Assembly: GCA_002482645.1 (NCBI GenBank)
Contig: DLGJ01000005.1
Location: forward strand, 613,437 to 677,436
Source: Hyphomicrobiaceae bacterium UBA7697
Lineage (GTDB): Bacteria; Pseudomonadota; Alphaproteobacteria; Rhizobiales; Methyloligellaceae
DNA: 64,000 bases
Reading direction: 5' to 3'
The notes below the pieces were generated by a model, which was not told where the DNA came from, did not search any database, and was given only the letters and a program-made list of their open reading frames with translations. Made by a program: the position numbers and the translations under genes. Of the stretch, positions 53,432-62,586 are shown piece after piece. Within the stretch, counting starts at the first letter, position 1. Each line of letters opens with the position of its first letter.

Positions 53432-55309
53432 ATGGCCATTCGTCAGCTGCCGCCGAACCTCATAAATCGCATTGCCGCGGGTGAGGTGGTCGAGCGGCCC
53501 GCTAGCGTCGTCAAGGAATTGATCGAAAACGCAATCGACGCTGGCGCATCGCGGATCGATGTGACGGCGAGCGGCGGCGGACTTCAGCTCATACGCGTCG
53601 CGGACGACGGCACCGGCATGAGCGCCGGGGATTTGGCCCTTGCCGTCGAGCGGCACGCCACATCGAAACTGGCGGGCGAGGACCTCTCCCGCATCCTCAC
53701 TCTCGGCTTCCGGGGCGAAGCGCTCCCGTCCATCGGCGCCGTCGCGCGGCTCGCCCTCACCAGCCGCGCGCGGGATGCGGGCGAGGCGTATCGCATCGAG
53801 GTGGACGGAGGGCGCAAGGCACCGCTGAAACCGGCCGCGCGCGCGGCGGGCACCGATGTCGAGGTGCGCGATCTCTTCTACGCGACGCCCGCGCGCCTGA
53901 AATTCATGAAGTCCGAACGGGCGGAGAGCGCCGCTATCGCCGATGCGGTGAAGCGTTTGGCGCTGGCCCATCCCGAGATCGCGTTTTCGCTGTCCAATGG
54001 CGAGCGGACGACGCTGCGCCTCGATGCCTGTCCGCCCGGGCTACTGGACCATGCGTTGTCGCGTCTCGGGCGGATTCTCGGGGCCGACTTCGTGGAGGAC
54101 GCGCTGCCGGTCTCCGCGGCCCGCGGCAATGTCCGTGTCGAGGGGTATGCGGGGTTGCCGACGCTTCACCGGCCGAATGGGCTCAGCATCTATCTCGTCG
54201 TCAACGGCCGCCCGGTGCGCGACCGATTGATCGGGGGAACCGTGCGGGCGGCCTATGGGGATCTCGTGCCGCGCGGCCGCTATCCCATGGTCACGCTGTT
54301 CGTCGATATTCCGCCGGAGGACGTCGATGTGAACGTGCATCCGGCCAAGACGGAACTGCGGTTCCGTGACGCCAACGGCGTTCGCTCTCTCCTCATCGGT
54401 GCTGTGCGCGAGGCGCTGGCGCAAGCGGGACACCGCACCACGGCGAGCCTGTCGCAAGAAGCGTTGCAGCGCATGCGCCCGCCGGAACCCGGATGGGCGC
54501 CGCAAGCAGGCGAACCGGGCGACGGCGATGCCGAGCCTGACGTTTCCGGCGCGCCGGCCTATCGCAGTCAGGTCCGGTCCTATCCGGGCGCACCGAGGTC
54601 GGCCTATCGTCCCTCCGGCGGTGCGGCGTTCAGCGACCGGGCGCAGGCCCCGCTCGAGGGCGTGTCCGTGCCATCCGCCGATATGCGCGGTGCGGCGCCG
54701 GACGGCGAGGAACCGTCCGCCTATCCGCTCGGGGCGGCGCGGGCCCAGGTTCAAGACACGTTCATTATCGCCGAGACGGGCGATGCCCTCGTCATCGTCG
54801 ATCAGCACGCGGCCCATGAGCGGCTGGTCTATGAGCGCCTGAAACGCGGGCTGGAAAGCGGCGGCGTGTCTCGCCAGCTGCTGTTGATCCCGGACATCGT
54901 GGAGTTCGCGCCCGGCGCGGCCGAGGCCCTTCTCGCCGCCAAGGAGGAACTAGAGGAATTCGGGCTCGTGATCGAAGGTTTCGGAGCGCGGGCGGTTGCC
55001 GTGCGCGAGGTTCCGGCGCTGCTGGGGACGTGCGACACGCGAAGCCTTCTCACCGATCTCGCAGAGATGCTCATGGAGCCGGAGGACGGGGAGGGCGGAC
55101 ACGTACTGCGCGACCGGCTCGATCACGTGCTCTCCACCATGGCCTGTCATGGCAGCGTGCGCGCGGGGAGGCGGCTGTCGCCCGACGAGATGAACGCGCT
55201 CCTGCGGGATATGGAGAAAACGCCGTTCTCCGGCCAGTGCAACCACGGCCGCCCCACCTATGTGGAACTCAAACTGACGGATATCGAGAAGCTGTTTCAG
55301 CGCCGCTGA
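53432..55309 (+). CDS. mutL: DNA mismatch repair protein MutL, endonuclease type
   Basis: Mismatch repair ATPase of 625 residues. N-terminal GHKL domain: AAGEVVERPASVVKELIENAIDAGA, DDGTGM, TLGFRGEALPSIG and LFYATPARLKFMKS. After a low-complexity linker (about 330-430), the C-terminal domain carries DQHAAHERLVYERL. This matches the DQHA-x2-E-x4-E metal site of nicking MutL proteins; CNHGRPTYVEL is the accompanying zinc element. Alphaproteobacteria lack MutH, so MutL itself should make the strand nick. ATG 53432 has GGAGG. It stands 76 bases after the M16 genes, in the same direction. Confidence 0.97.
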   Translation: MAIRQLPPNLINRIAAGEVVERPASVVKELIENAIDAGASRIDVTASGGGLQLIRVADDGTGMSAGDLALAVERHATSKLAGEDLSRILTLGFRGEALPSIGAVARLALTSRARDAGEAYRIEVDGGRKAPLKPAARAAGTDVEVRDLFYATPARLKFMKSERAESAAIADAVKRLALAHPEIAFSLSNGERTTLRLDACPPGLLDHALSRLGRILGADFVEDALPVSAARGNVRVEGYAGLPTLHRPNGLSIYLVVNGRPVRDRLIGGTVRAAYGDLVPRGRYPMVTLFVDIPPEDVDVNVHPAKTELRFRDANGVRSLLIGAVREALAQAGHRTTASLSQEALQRMRPPEPGWAPQAGEPGDGDAEPDVSGAPAYRSQVRSYPGAPRSAYRPSGGAAFSDRAQAPLEGVSVPSADMRGAAPDGEEPSAYPLGAARAQVQDTFIIAETGDALVIVDQHAAHERLVYERLKRGLESGGVSRQLLLIPDIVEFAPGAAEALLAAKEELEEFGLVIEGFGARAVAVREVPALLGTCDTRSLLTDLAEMLMEPEDGEGGHVLRDRLDHVLSTMACHGSVRAGRRLSPDEMNALLRDMEKTPFSGQCNHGRPTYVELKLTDIEKLFQRR

Positions 55310-55316
55310 CCGCGCC

Positions 55317-55847
55317 TTACAAATCGATGCGGCTCTTTCCGCGATGGCTCTCGACACACGCTTTCAGGGCCTCCAGAGCCTTGCCGGTTCCGGCGCGCTT
55401 GAGAGTGAACTCCTTCTCCCGGACGGTGACGCGAAACTCTTGCCCTTCGCCGATGGCCCGGACGAGTGGGCCGCCGCCATCGAGCGGAATGAGGATGCCG
55501 TTGTCGGCCACGACGTCGGCCATCGCCGCGAACGAGTCCACGCCTTCCACATGTACCAGCGCTGGTCTGCCTCGGCCTGGTTCCAGTTTCAGAACCGGGT
55601 CGGCGATGAGCATGCCGAGGTCGTTTCCCGAGGTCATGACGAAGCCGAGCGTGGTGTGCGCCGGGTCGGGAAGCAGGACCGTGCAGTCGGTGAAATCGCC
55701 TTGTTCGTTGAAGTTGGCACGGCCTTTCCAGTCTCCGGCCTGGAATGTGTCGGCTTCAGGCGACGAGCTTACGTCCATCGCGGAGACCACTCCCGGCGAG
55801 GATGCCGCAAGCATCAGCCCGAGCCATGTGAGTGTCCATAGTCGCAT
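55317..55847 (-). CDS. Secreted protein of unknown function
   Basis: Predicted periplasmic protein of 176 residues. Signal peptide MRLWTLTWLGLMLAASSPG (cleavage near SAMD). The mature domain is beta-rich with two cysteines (DFTDCTVLL, LKACVESHRG) and repeated short strands (GMLIADPVLKLEPG, RVTVREKEFTLKRAG). It recalls the InvL/IalB-like class of small secreted sandwich proteins but without their motif, so the family is left open. ATG 55847 has AAGGAG. It ends 8 bases before the mutL stop, in convergent orientation, and follows rsmD by 11 bases on the minus strand. Confidence 0.72.
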   Translation of the reverse strand: MRLWTLTWLGLMLAASSPGVVSAMDVSSSPEADTFQAGDWKGRANFNEQGDFTDCTVLLPDPAHTTLGFVMTSGNDLGMLIADPVLKLEPGRGRPALVHVEGVDSFAAMADVVADNGILIPLDGGGPLVRAIGEGQEFRVTVREKEFTLKRAGTGKALEALKACVESHRGKSRIDL

Positions 55848-55858
55848 CGTCTGCTCCT

Positions 55859-56419
55859 TCACGCGCCGAAAATGGCGATGGCGATTTCCGTGTCGCCATA
55901 GCGCCTTCGGTCGATCTCCGCCAAACCTTGCGGCCAACCCGGCGGCTCGCCCGAGCGTTCCTCCAAAACCGCGACGGCGCCGGGCGCGAGCCAGCCGCCA
56001 CCGGCCGCGGACTGGAGCGCCCGCCCCCCCAAGCCTTTGCCATAGGGCGGATCGCAAAACACGACGTCGAACGGGGGGATATTGCCCGCGGGGCCTAGCT
56101 TTGTCGCATCGCGCCGCCAGATCTTGGTGGCCCCGGTCAGGCCGAGCGATTCCACATTCCGGCGGATGACGCCGCGCGCGCTGGCATCGTCCTCGATGAA
56201 GAGACCATAGCGTGCGCCGCGCGACAGGGCCTCAAGTCCAAGCGCTCCCGATCCGGCAAACAGATCGAGCACCCGGCTGCCCTCCAAGGCTATCCGCGGC
56301 GCGCCGTGTTCCAGCACGTTGAACAGCGCTTCACGTACGCGGTCGGACGTGGGGCGCGTGCTGAGCCCCTTGGGCGCGTCGAGGGTCTTGCCTTTGAAGC
56401 GGCCGGCGACGATGCGCAT
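55859..56419 (-). CDS. rsmD: 16S rRNA (guanine-966-N2)-methyltransferase
   Basis: Methylates G966 of 16S rRNA, using S-adenosylmethionine (186 residues). Starts MRIVAGRFKGKTLDAP, then RPTSDRVREALFNVLEH. The SAM site is VLDLFAGSGALGLEALSRGA and the catalytic motif IV is VVFCDPPYGKG. The ATG at 56419 shares its A with the rluB stop (TGATG), so translation is coupled to rluB. This pair, rluB-rsmD, is a common alphaproteobacterial arrangement. Confidence 0.95.
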   Translation of the reverse strand: MRIVAGRFKGKTLDAPKGLSTRPTSDRVREALFNVLEHGAPRIALEGSRVLDLFAGSGALGLEALSRGARYGLFIEDDASARGVIRRNVESLGLTGATKIWRRDATKLGPAGNIPPFDVVFCDPPYGKGLGGRALQSAAGGGWLAPGAVAVLEERSGEPPGWPQGLAEIDRRRYGDTEIAIAIFGA

Positions 56420-57261
56420 CAGCTCTTCACGCCCAGCGTGCGCGACAAGTCCGCCCCGAGCTGTTCCGCCAGAACCTTGCGCTTCACCTCTTCGACAGCG
56501 CCCGCGCGCAGCTCGCCCAGCACGAAGGGACCGAACGAGGTGCGGATCAGCCGGTTCACGGTCAGCCCGAGATGGCCGGCGATGCGCTTGACTTCCCGGT
56601 TCTTGCCTTCGCGCAGACCGATATTGAGCCAGACATTGCGCCCTTGCTGGCGCTCGAGGCGCGCGTCCACGGGGCCGTAGCGAATTCCGTCGATGGCGAC
56701 GCCCTGCTTCAGCGCATCCAACGCGCCTTGGGAGAGCTCGCGGCCGGGCTCCACATGGGCGCGGACCCGGTAGCGCCGCACCCAACCCGTGCTCGGCAGT
56801 TCGAGATGGCGCGCCAGGGCTCCGTCCGTCGTCAGAAGCAGCAGGCCTTCGGTGTTGATGTCGAGCCGCCCGACGGAGACGACGCGCGGCATCTCGCCGG
56901 GGAGCGCGGCGAACACGGTGGGCCTTCCCTCCGGGTCCTTATGCGACGTCACCAGACCTTTCGGCTTGTGATAGCGCCACAGGCGCGGTGCGGTGAGCGC
57001 CGGCAGCGGTTCGCCGTCCACGAGGATCGTATCGCCACTGCCGACGACGTGAGCCGGGGTGGTCAAGACCGCACCGTTCACCACGACGCGCCCCGCGGCG
57101 ATCCATTTCTCGGCATCGCGCCGGGAGCAAAGGCCCGCTTGCGCCATGGCCTTGGCGATGCGCATGGGCTCCATCTCGCGCGTAGGCGGCGCGGACCGCG
57201 CGCGTCCCCGCGCGCGCGGCGCTTGACCCTGGGACTGAGGCTCGTTCACTTTGGTCGGCAT
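56419..57261 (-). CDS. rluB: Pseudouridine synthase RluB (23S rRNA)
   Basis: Makes pseudouridine at 23S rRNA position 2605 (RluB/RsuA family), 280 residues. A basic N-terminal segment (about 12-30) precedes the S4 RNA-binding domain MRIAKAMAQAGLCSRRDAEKWI. The catalytic domain has VGRLDINTEGLLLLTTDG with the catalytic Asp, RRYRVRAHVEPG, and LREGKNREVKRI. ATG 57261 faces the tadA start, leaving a 55-base divergent gap. Its stop overlaps the rsmD start by one base. Confidence 0.93.
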   Translation of the reverse strand: MPTKVNEPQSQGQAPRARGRARSAPPTREMEPMRIAKAMAQAGLCSRRDAEKWIAAGRVVVNGAVLTTPAHVVGSGDTILVDGEPLPALTAPRLWRYHKPKGLVTSHKDPEGRPTVFAALPGEMPRVVSVGRLDINTEGLLLLTTDGALARHLELPSTGWVRRYRVRAHVEPGRELSQGALDALKQGVAIDGIRYGPVDARLERQQGRNVWLNIGLREGKNREVKRIAGHLGLTVNRLIRTSFGPFVLGELRAGAVEEVKRKVLAEQLGADLSRTLGVKS

Positions 57262-57316
57262 GACGGCGAAGCTTGCAGATGCCGGGCTCTCCGGCAAGCG
57301 CCCCTTTTCCAGCCCC

Positions 57317-57748
57317 ATGGATTCGGCCTTGGCCGAAGCGCGGGCCGCAGCCGCGCGCGGGGAAGTCCCCGTGGGCGCGGTCGTCGTCGATTCCAAGGGC
57401 CGTGTGCTGGCGAAGGCCGGGAACCGCACGCTGGAGCTGCGCGATCCCACCGCCCATGCGGAAATCCTCGCGCTTCGGGAAGCAGCGGCCATGCGCGGCA
57501 GCGAGCGGCTTCTCGATTGCGATCTCTACGTGACGCTGGAACCGTGCGCCATGTGCGCGGGCGCCATCTCCTTCGCCCGCATCCGGCGGCTCTATTTCGG
57601 CGCGGCCGATCCCAAGGGCGGGGCCGTGGAGCACGGGCCGCGCTTCTTCGGCCAGTCCACTTGCCACCACGCACCGGAGGTCTATGGCGGGATTGGCGAG
57701 ACGGCGTCGTCGGACCTATTGAAGGCGTTCTTCGCCGCGCGCCGCTGA
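57317..57748 (+). CDS. tadA: tRNA-specific adenosine deaminase TadA
   Basis: Converts A34 to inosine in tRNA-Arg(ACG); 143 residues of the cytidine deaminase fold. Zinc site: TAHAEILAL (His-Ala-Glu) and TLEPCAMCAGAI (PCxxC). It starts MDSALAEARAAAARGEVPVGAVVVD, the usual beginning with few residues before the first helix; ATGs further upstream would overlap the rluB start region. The C-terminal part (STCHHAPEVYGGIG) is normal. The gene is divergent from rluB. Confidence 0.93.
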   Translation: MDSALAEARAAAARGEVPVGAVVVDSKGRVLAKAGNRTLELRDPTAHAEILALREAAAMRGSERLLDCDLYVTLEPCAMCAGAISFARIRRLYFGAADPKGGAVEHGPRFFGQSTCHHAPEVYGGIGETASSDLLKAFFAARR

Positions 57749-57785
57749 GGGCACGGGTCGGATGGCGAACTTGCGCCGGGGGAGA

Positions 57786-58151
57786 CTAGTAGCCGAGGCC
57801 GTAGGGCCGGGGCACAGGCGCGCGCTGATTATGCGGCCAATAGCGCATCGGATACTGGTTCCGCTGGATGGCCTCGTTCTCGATATTGCCGGGCGTGTAC
57901 GGCACGAAGCCCAGATAGGACGACCAGCCTCTCGGTCCCGGTCCCTGGATCGCGTAGGGGTAGATGGGCGTACGGTTACGCTTGAAAATCTTGGCCTGAT
58001 GGATGTCCGAGCCGAACGCCGGCTTGGCGGCCACGCCGCTCATGGCGTTGGCGGGACCGGCCCAGATCAGCAGCCAGAGATAGAAAAGAATCGCAAGCAC
58101 GCCCACGACGCCGGATACGGTCTTTTTGGAAATGGGCAACTCGAACGTCAT
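57786..58151 (-). CDS. Small membrane-anchored protein of unknown function
   Basis: Predicted protein of 121 residues with one transmembrane segment near residues 12-33 (VVGVLAILFYLWLLIWAGPA). After it comes a periplasmic part rich in Pro, Tyr and Arg (RNRTPIYPYAIQGPGPRGW, NQYPMRYWPHNQRAPVPRPYGLGY). No known domain is visible. ATG 58151 is chosen for placing the helix near the N terminus; ATG 58208 is possible. It lies between tadA (convergent) and purD. I do not recognise the family. Confidence 0.55.
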   Translation of the reverse strand: MTFELPISKKTVSGVVGVLAILFYLWLLIWAGPANAMSGVAAKPAFGSDIHQAKIFKRNRTPIYPYAIQGPGPRGWSSYLGFVPYTPGNIENEAIQRNQYPMRYWPHNQRAPVPRPYGLGY

Positions 58152-58319
58152 CTTGCTAATCTCATAGGCTGAAAACGGCTTCACATAACGTGCACATAGT
58201 GACGTCATCGTGAAAACACAACAGCTGTCCGTGGCAAAAGCCGGGCGAAACGCTGTCTCGCCTCGTTGGTACGGCCCTAGGGTGAATTTCTCCCTAATGG
58301 AGAGCGATGGGTCCACGCT

Positions 58320-59594
58320 CTATGTGCCGCGTTTCACGGCGCGCCAGCCGATGTCGCGGCGGCAGAAGCCACCCGGCCAATGGATCGCGTCGACCGCGGC
58401 ATAGGCGCGGGCTTGGGCCTGAGCGATGTCCGCGCCGCGCGCGGTCACGCCCAGCACACGGCCGCCGGCCGCCAGAATACGGTTGCCGTCGCGGGCCGTC
58501 CCTGCGTGAAAGACAACGGCGTCGTCACTGCCGGATTCCGCATCGAGCCCTTCGATCTCCGTGCCCTTCTCGTAGGCGCCGGGATAGCCCTTGGCGGCCA
58601 TGACCACGCACAGGGCCGCATCGTCGTGCCAGGCGAGAGTCATGCCGCCGAGCCGCCCTTGCGCCGTTGCCAGGAGGGCAGGCAGCAGGTCGGTCTTCAA
58701 CCGCATCATGAGCACCTGCGCCTCCGGATCGCCGAAGCGCACATTGTATTCGATCAGCTTCGGCGCGCCGTCCCGGATCATGAGACCCGCATAGAGCACG
58801 CCCTTGAACGGGGTACCGCGCGCCTTCATGGCCTTGACGGTCGGCAGGACGATCTCGTCCATGACGCGTGCGCAAAGGTCCGGCGTCATCACGGGAGCCG
58901 GCGAATAGGCGCCCATGCCGCCGGTGTTGGGGCCCTGGTCGCCGTCATAGGCGCGCTTGTGATCCTGCGCCGTCGCGAGCGGCAGCGCCGTCTCGCCGTC
59001 CACCAGCGCGAAGAAGCTCGCCTCTTCGCCGGTCAGAAATTCCTCGATCACGACTTCCGCGCCGGCGTCGCCGAACGCTCCTTGGAAACAAGCCTCGATC
59101 GCGTCTTCGGCTTCCGCGCGCGTTTCGGCGATCACGACGCCCTTTCCGGCCGCGAGCCCGTCCGCCTTGACGACGATGGGAAGCGCTTGGCCGGAGAGAT
59201 AGGACTTCGCGGACGCCGCATCCGTGAAGCGTCCATAGGCGGCGGTCGGAATGCCGTATTCGGCGCAAAGGTCCTTGGTATAGCCCTTTGAGCCTTCGAG
59301 GGCGGAGGCCGCCTTGGACGGACCGAACACGGCGATGCCGGCGGCTTCGAGTTCGTCGGTAAGGCCCGCCACCAGCGGCGCTTCGGGTCCCACCACGATC
59401 AGCCCGATTCGCTTGTCCGTGCAGAAGGCGGCGACGGCCGCGTGATCGGCCACGTCGAGCCCGGCAGGCTCGGCGACGTCCGCGATGCCCGCATTGCCCG
59501 GCGCGCAATAGAGCCTGCCGAGCGCGGGGCTTTGGGCCAGTTTCCACGCCAGCGCATGTTCGCGCCCGCCGCCGCCGATCAGAAGTACGTTCAC
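58320..59594 (-). CDS. purD: Phosphoribosylamine-glycine ligase PurD
   Basis: Second step of de novo purine synthesis: joins phosphoribosylamine and glycine with ATP (424 residues). N-domain: NVLLIGGGGREHALAWKLAQSP. ATP-grasp core: KADGLAAGKGVVIAETRAEAEDAI, EEFLTGEEASFFALVDGET, and DHKRAYDGDQGPNTGGMGAYSPAPV. C-terminal: FNVRFGDPEAQVL variant (YNVRFGDPEAQVLMMRL). The start is GTG at 59594. It is divergent from xseA, with 124 bases between the starts. Confidence 0.97.
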   Translation of the reverse strand: MNVLLIGGGGREHALAWKLAQSPALGRLYCAPGNAGIADVAEPAGLDVADHAAVAAFCTDKRIGLIVVGPEAPLVAGLTDELEAAGIAVFGPSKAASALEGSKGYTKDLCAEYGIPTAAYGRFTDAASAKSYLSGQALPIVVKADGLAAGKGVVIAETRAEAEDAIEACFQGAFGDAGAEVVIEEFLTGEEASFFALVDGETALPLATAQDHKRAYDGDQGPNTGGMGAYSPAPVMTPDLCARVMDEIVLPTVKAMKARGTPFKGVLYAGLMIRDGAPKLIEYNVRFGDPEAQVLMMRLKTDLLPALLATAQGRLGGMTLAWHDDAALCVVMAAKGYPGAYEKGTEIEGLDAESGSDDAVVFHAGTARDGNRILAAGGRVLGVTARGADIAQAQARAYAAVDAIHWPGGFCRRDIGWRAVKRGT

Positions 59595-59718
59595 GCTTCA
59601 GAAGCCCCGCTTGTTCCGCCCTGCATGGGCTTGTATGCCCTAGATGAGATGTTGCCGCCGAGATGCGTGCCGCGCTCTTAGCACGAGAACAGGCATTTCC
59701 GAAAAGAGACGAACGGAT

Positions 59719-61200
59719 ATGGCGTCCCGCAATCCACAGCCCGAGCCGACGAACATCGCCGAGTATTCGGTGTCGGAGCTCGCCTTCGCGCTGAAGAGGA
59801 CGGTGGAGGAGGCCTATGGTCTGGTGCGGCTGCGCGGCGAGGTGTCGGGGTATCGGGGCCCGCATGGCTCCGGCCATTGCTATTTCACGCTCAAGGACGA
59901 GAACGCCGCAATCGACGCGGTGGTCTGGCGCGGCGTCTTCGGCCGCTTGAAGTTCAAGCCCGAGGAAGGGCTGGAGATCGTCGCCAAGGGCAAGATCACC
60001 ACCTATCCCGGCCGGTCCAAATATCAGATCGTGATCGACGAGTTGGAGCCCGCCGGCGCCGGGGCGCTGATGGCGCTTCTGGAGCAGCGCAAGAAGCAAC
60101 TCGCGGCGGAAGGCCTGTTCGACGAGGACCGCAAACGGCCGCTGCCCTTCCTGCCTGGTGTGATCGGCGTCGTGACCTCGCCCACGGGCGCCGTCATTCG
60201 CGACATCCTCCACCGTCTCGGAGACCGGTTTCCGTCGCATGTCATCGTTTGGCCCGTGCGGGTGCAAGGCGAGACGAGCGCCGCCGAGGTTGCCGCCGCC
60301 ATCGCCGGTTTCAATGCCGGGTCGGCGGCCGATGGGGTTCTCCCGGACCTGATCATCGTGGCGCGCGGCGGGGGCAGCCTTGAAGATCTCTGGGGCTTCA
60401 ACGAGGAGATCGTCGTGCGGGCGGCGGCGGCAAGCGCCATTCCGCTCATTTCGGCGGTCGGCCACGAAACCGATTGGACCTTGATTGATCTCGTGGCCGA
60501 TTACCGGGCCCCGACGCCGACCGCCGCGGCCGAACGCGCGGTCCCCGTACGGTCGGAACTCGTCAACGGCGTGCGGACCTTCGGCATCCGCATGGCCGGC
60601 ACGATGCGCCGTGCGTTGGAGCACTGGCGCAGCCGCGTCACCGCCTCCTCGCGGGGGCTTCCCCGCCGCGACGCCATTCTGGGTCTGCCGCGCCAGCACC
60701 TGGACACGGCGAGCGGGCGTCTCCTGCAATCCTTACGCGCGAATACGCAAAGCCACCGCGCGGCGCTCGCGCGCGAAGCGGCGGCGCTGCGGCCGACTCT
60801 CGTGGCCCGGCGCTTGGCCAATGCCCGCGATCTCTTGATCCGTCTCGACCGGGATCGCGCGCGCGGCTTAAGGGTCCGCGTCGAGCGCGCGCGGCATCGG
60901 CTCGACGCCCAAGGCAAGCTGCTCGGGACGCTCGGCTACCACAACGTTCTCGCACGCGGCTTCGCGCTCGTGCGCGATGGGCAGGGCGCCATGGTACGCA
61001 GCGCCGGTGCGGTCCATGAGGGCGAAGTCCTCGACATCCAGTTCGCCGATGGCCATATCGGTGCGGAGGTCTCTAGAATGGCGGGAGTCCAATCCGGGCC
61101 GGACAGCGCCGAGAAGATCGCTGAGGGCGCGCGACCGGGCCCTAAGAGGCGCAAGACGTCGAAGCCGGAGCCGGATGGCGGGCAGGGAAGCCTGCTCTAG
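59719..61200 (+). CDS. xseA: Exodeoxyribonuclease VII large subunit
   Basis: Large subunit (493 residues) of the single-strand-specific exonuclease VII. OB-fold N domain: YSVSELAFALKRTVEEAYGLVRLRGEVSGYRGPHGSGHCYFTLKDE. Catalytic region: GVVTSPTGAVIRDILHRLGDRFPSHVIVWPVRVQG, ARGGGSLEDLWGFNEE, and SAVGHETDWTLIDLVADYRAPTPTAAAE. A long coiled coil follows (about 270-400). The small subunit xseB is not adjacent. ATG 59719 precedes the typical N-terminal stretch. Confidence 0.96.
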   Translation: MASRNPQPEPTNIAEYSVSELAFALKRTVEEAYGLVRLRGEVSGYRGPHGSGHCYFTLKDENAAIDAVVWRGVFGRLKFKPEEGLEIVAKGKITTYPGRSKYQIVIDELEPAGAGALMALLEQRKKQLAAEGLFDEDRKRPLPFLPGVIGVVTSPTGAVIRDILHRLGDRFPSHVIVWPVRVQGETSAAEVAAAIAGFNAGSAADGVLPDLIIVARGGGSLEDLWGFNEEIVVRAAAASAIPLISAVGHETDWTLIDLVADYRAPTPTAAAERAVPVRSELVNGVRTFGIRMAGTMRRALEHWRSRVTASSRGLPRRDAILGLPRQHLDTASGRLLQSLRANTQSHRAALAREAAALRPTLVARRLANARDLLIRLDRDRARGLRVRVERARHRLDAQGKLLGTLGYHNVLARGFALVRDGQGAMVRSAGAVHEGEVLDIQFADGHIGAEVSRMAGVQSGPDSAEKIAEGARPGPKRRKTSKPEPDGGQGSLL

Positions 61201-61213
61201 ACTCAGCCAACTC

Positions 61214-61267
61214 CATGAGCTCCGGCAACGTCATGAGCTCCGGCAACGTCATGAGCTCTGGCAAGTC
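61214..61267. repeat. Three tandem 18-bp repeats after xseA
   Basis: catgagctccggcaacgt at 61214-61231 and 61232-61249 are identical; 61250-61267 (catgagctctggcaagtc) differs at three positions. The array begins 13 bases past the xseA stop and ends about 50 bases before the DUF2093 gene. Confidence 0.88.
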
Positions 61268-61318
61268 CATTGCCGCGACGTTAAGCTGAGGCGCTAACGA
61301 GAGAGTACCGCAACCGTG

Positions 61319-61552
61319 ATGAATCGTTTCGAACGCAATTTCGGCTTCAAAGGCGAGGCCAAGCTCCGCTATCTCGATGGGGAGGTGCAGGTGGTCGCGC
61401 CGGGAGAGTTCGTGCGCTGCGCCGTCACCGGCGAAACCATTCCGCTCGACGAACTGCGCTATTGGAGCGTCGCGCTGCAAGAACCGTACGTGGACGCGGC
61501 GGCCTCGTTGAAGCGCGTGCTGGAAACGGCGGAGAACGCCAAAGACGCCTAG
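61319..61552 (+). CDS. DUF2093 domain protein
   Basis: Small conserved alphaproteobacterial protein (77 residues) of the DUF2093 family, function unknown. It starts MNRFERNFGFKGEAKLRYLDGE and contains the family-typical VVAPGEFVRCAVTGETIPLDELRYWSVALQEPY, where the Cys lies in an exposed loop. A GTG lies three bases before the ATG at 61319, so the two are alternative starts. It is convergent with lpxK, their stops overlapping; the DUF2093-lpxK-waaA neighbourhood is conserved in Rhizobiales. Confidence 0.9.
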   Translation: MNRFERNFGFKGEAKLRYLDGEVQVVAPGEFVRCAVTGETIPLDELRYWSVALQEPYVDAAASLKRVLETAENAKDA

Positions 61553-62586
61553 CGTCCGCCGCCGATCGCTTCGCTCAGAACCGCCTTTACCGCCTCGACG
61601 TCCTCGAACGCGATGACGACAGGGAAGGGCCGCGAGCGCTTCTTGAGTACGACGAGCGCACTGTCGTCGTCATCCTCGGTTTCGTCCGGGAGCCGCGCCC
61701 AGTCCTTCTCGGTTGTCACCAGCATCGCCTTTTTGTCTTCGGCTTCGGCGAGGAGGCGCTTCGCCTCTTTCTCCGTAAAGCGATGATGGTCGCCGAAGGT
61801 GTGGCTGGCGATCAGGCGCGCCCCGTTGGCTTTGAGCGTGGCGAAGAATTTGGAGGGCCGCGCGATCCCGGCGAAGCCGATGGCCGGAAGCACCGACAGC
61901 CAGCGCGGGTCGCAATTGGGCACGACCTTCGCGCGGAGTACGGGCTTGCCGGACGTCTCGAAACGTTCGATCAGGCGGTCGCATTTCTTGCCGTCGCCGA
62001 TCACGAGCAACGCATCCGCGCGCGGCAATTGCGCGTCGAGCGGCGCACGCAGCGGACCGGACGGGATCACGCGCCCATTGCCGAGCCCCGAGGCTGCGTC
62101 CGCGACGACCAGCGAGAGATCCTTGGCGAGCCCCGGATTCTGAAAACCATCGTCCATGACGATGACGTCCGCGTTCGTCCGCTCGATCGCCTTGGCGCCG
62201 GCGGCTCTGTCGGGGGAAACGAACGCCGGCGCGGCAGCGGCCAACAAAAGCGCTTCGTCGCCAACCTCCTTCGCTTCGTGCCCAGCGACCTGGACGGCGC
62301 CCTTGATGTTCCCGCCATAGCCGCGCGTGAGGAAGGCCGGCGCCTTACCCATGGTTTTGAGCAGGGCCGCGATGGCAATGGCCGCCGGTGTCTTGCCGCC
62401 GCCGCCCGACGTGAAGTTCCCGATACAGATCACCGGAAGCCGGGACCGGTACGCGGGCTCGCGCGACAGCCGCGACGCCGCGGTCCGGCCGTAAAGCGCG
62501 GCGATCGGAGAGAGCAGGGCGGGCATGACCTTCGCGGCCGCGCCGCGCTTGTTGCCGTACCACCAAGTGGGCGTCTCAAGAGGCAT
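61549..62586 (-). CDS. lpxK: Tetraacyldisaccharide 4'-kinase LpxK
   Basis: Lipid A 4'-kinase at the inner membrane (345 residues). An N-terminal hydrophobic region (MPALLSPIAALYG) associates with the membrane. Walker A/P-loop is ICIGNFTSGGGGKTPAAIAIA, followed by AFLTRGYGG, VGDEALLLA, IVMDDGFQNPGL and the Walker-B-like Asp, and AFAGI-type AIGFAGIARPSKFF. ATG 62586 overlaps the end of waaA by 11 bases, a coupling of two lipid A/core enzymes. The product phosphorylates the disaccharide before Kdo addition by WaaA. Confidence 0.96.
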   Translation of the reverse strand: MPLETPTWWYGNKRGAAAKVMPALLSPIAALYGRTAASRLSREPAYRSRLPVICIGNFTSGGGGKTPAAIAIAALLKTMGKAPAFLTRGYGGNIKGAVQVAGHEAKEVGDEALLLAAAAPAFVSPDRAAGAKAIERTNADVIVMDDGFQNPGLAKDLSLVVADAASGLGNGRVIPSGPLRAPLDAQLPRADALLVIGDGKKCDRLIERFETSGKPVLRAKVVPNCDPRWLSVLPAIGFAGIARPSKFFATLKANGARLIASHTFGDHHRFTEKEAKRLLAEAEDKKAMLVTTEKDWARLPDETEDDDDSALVVLKKRSRPFPVVIAFEDVEAVKAVLSEAIGGGR

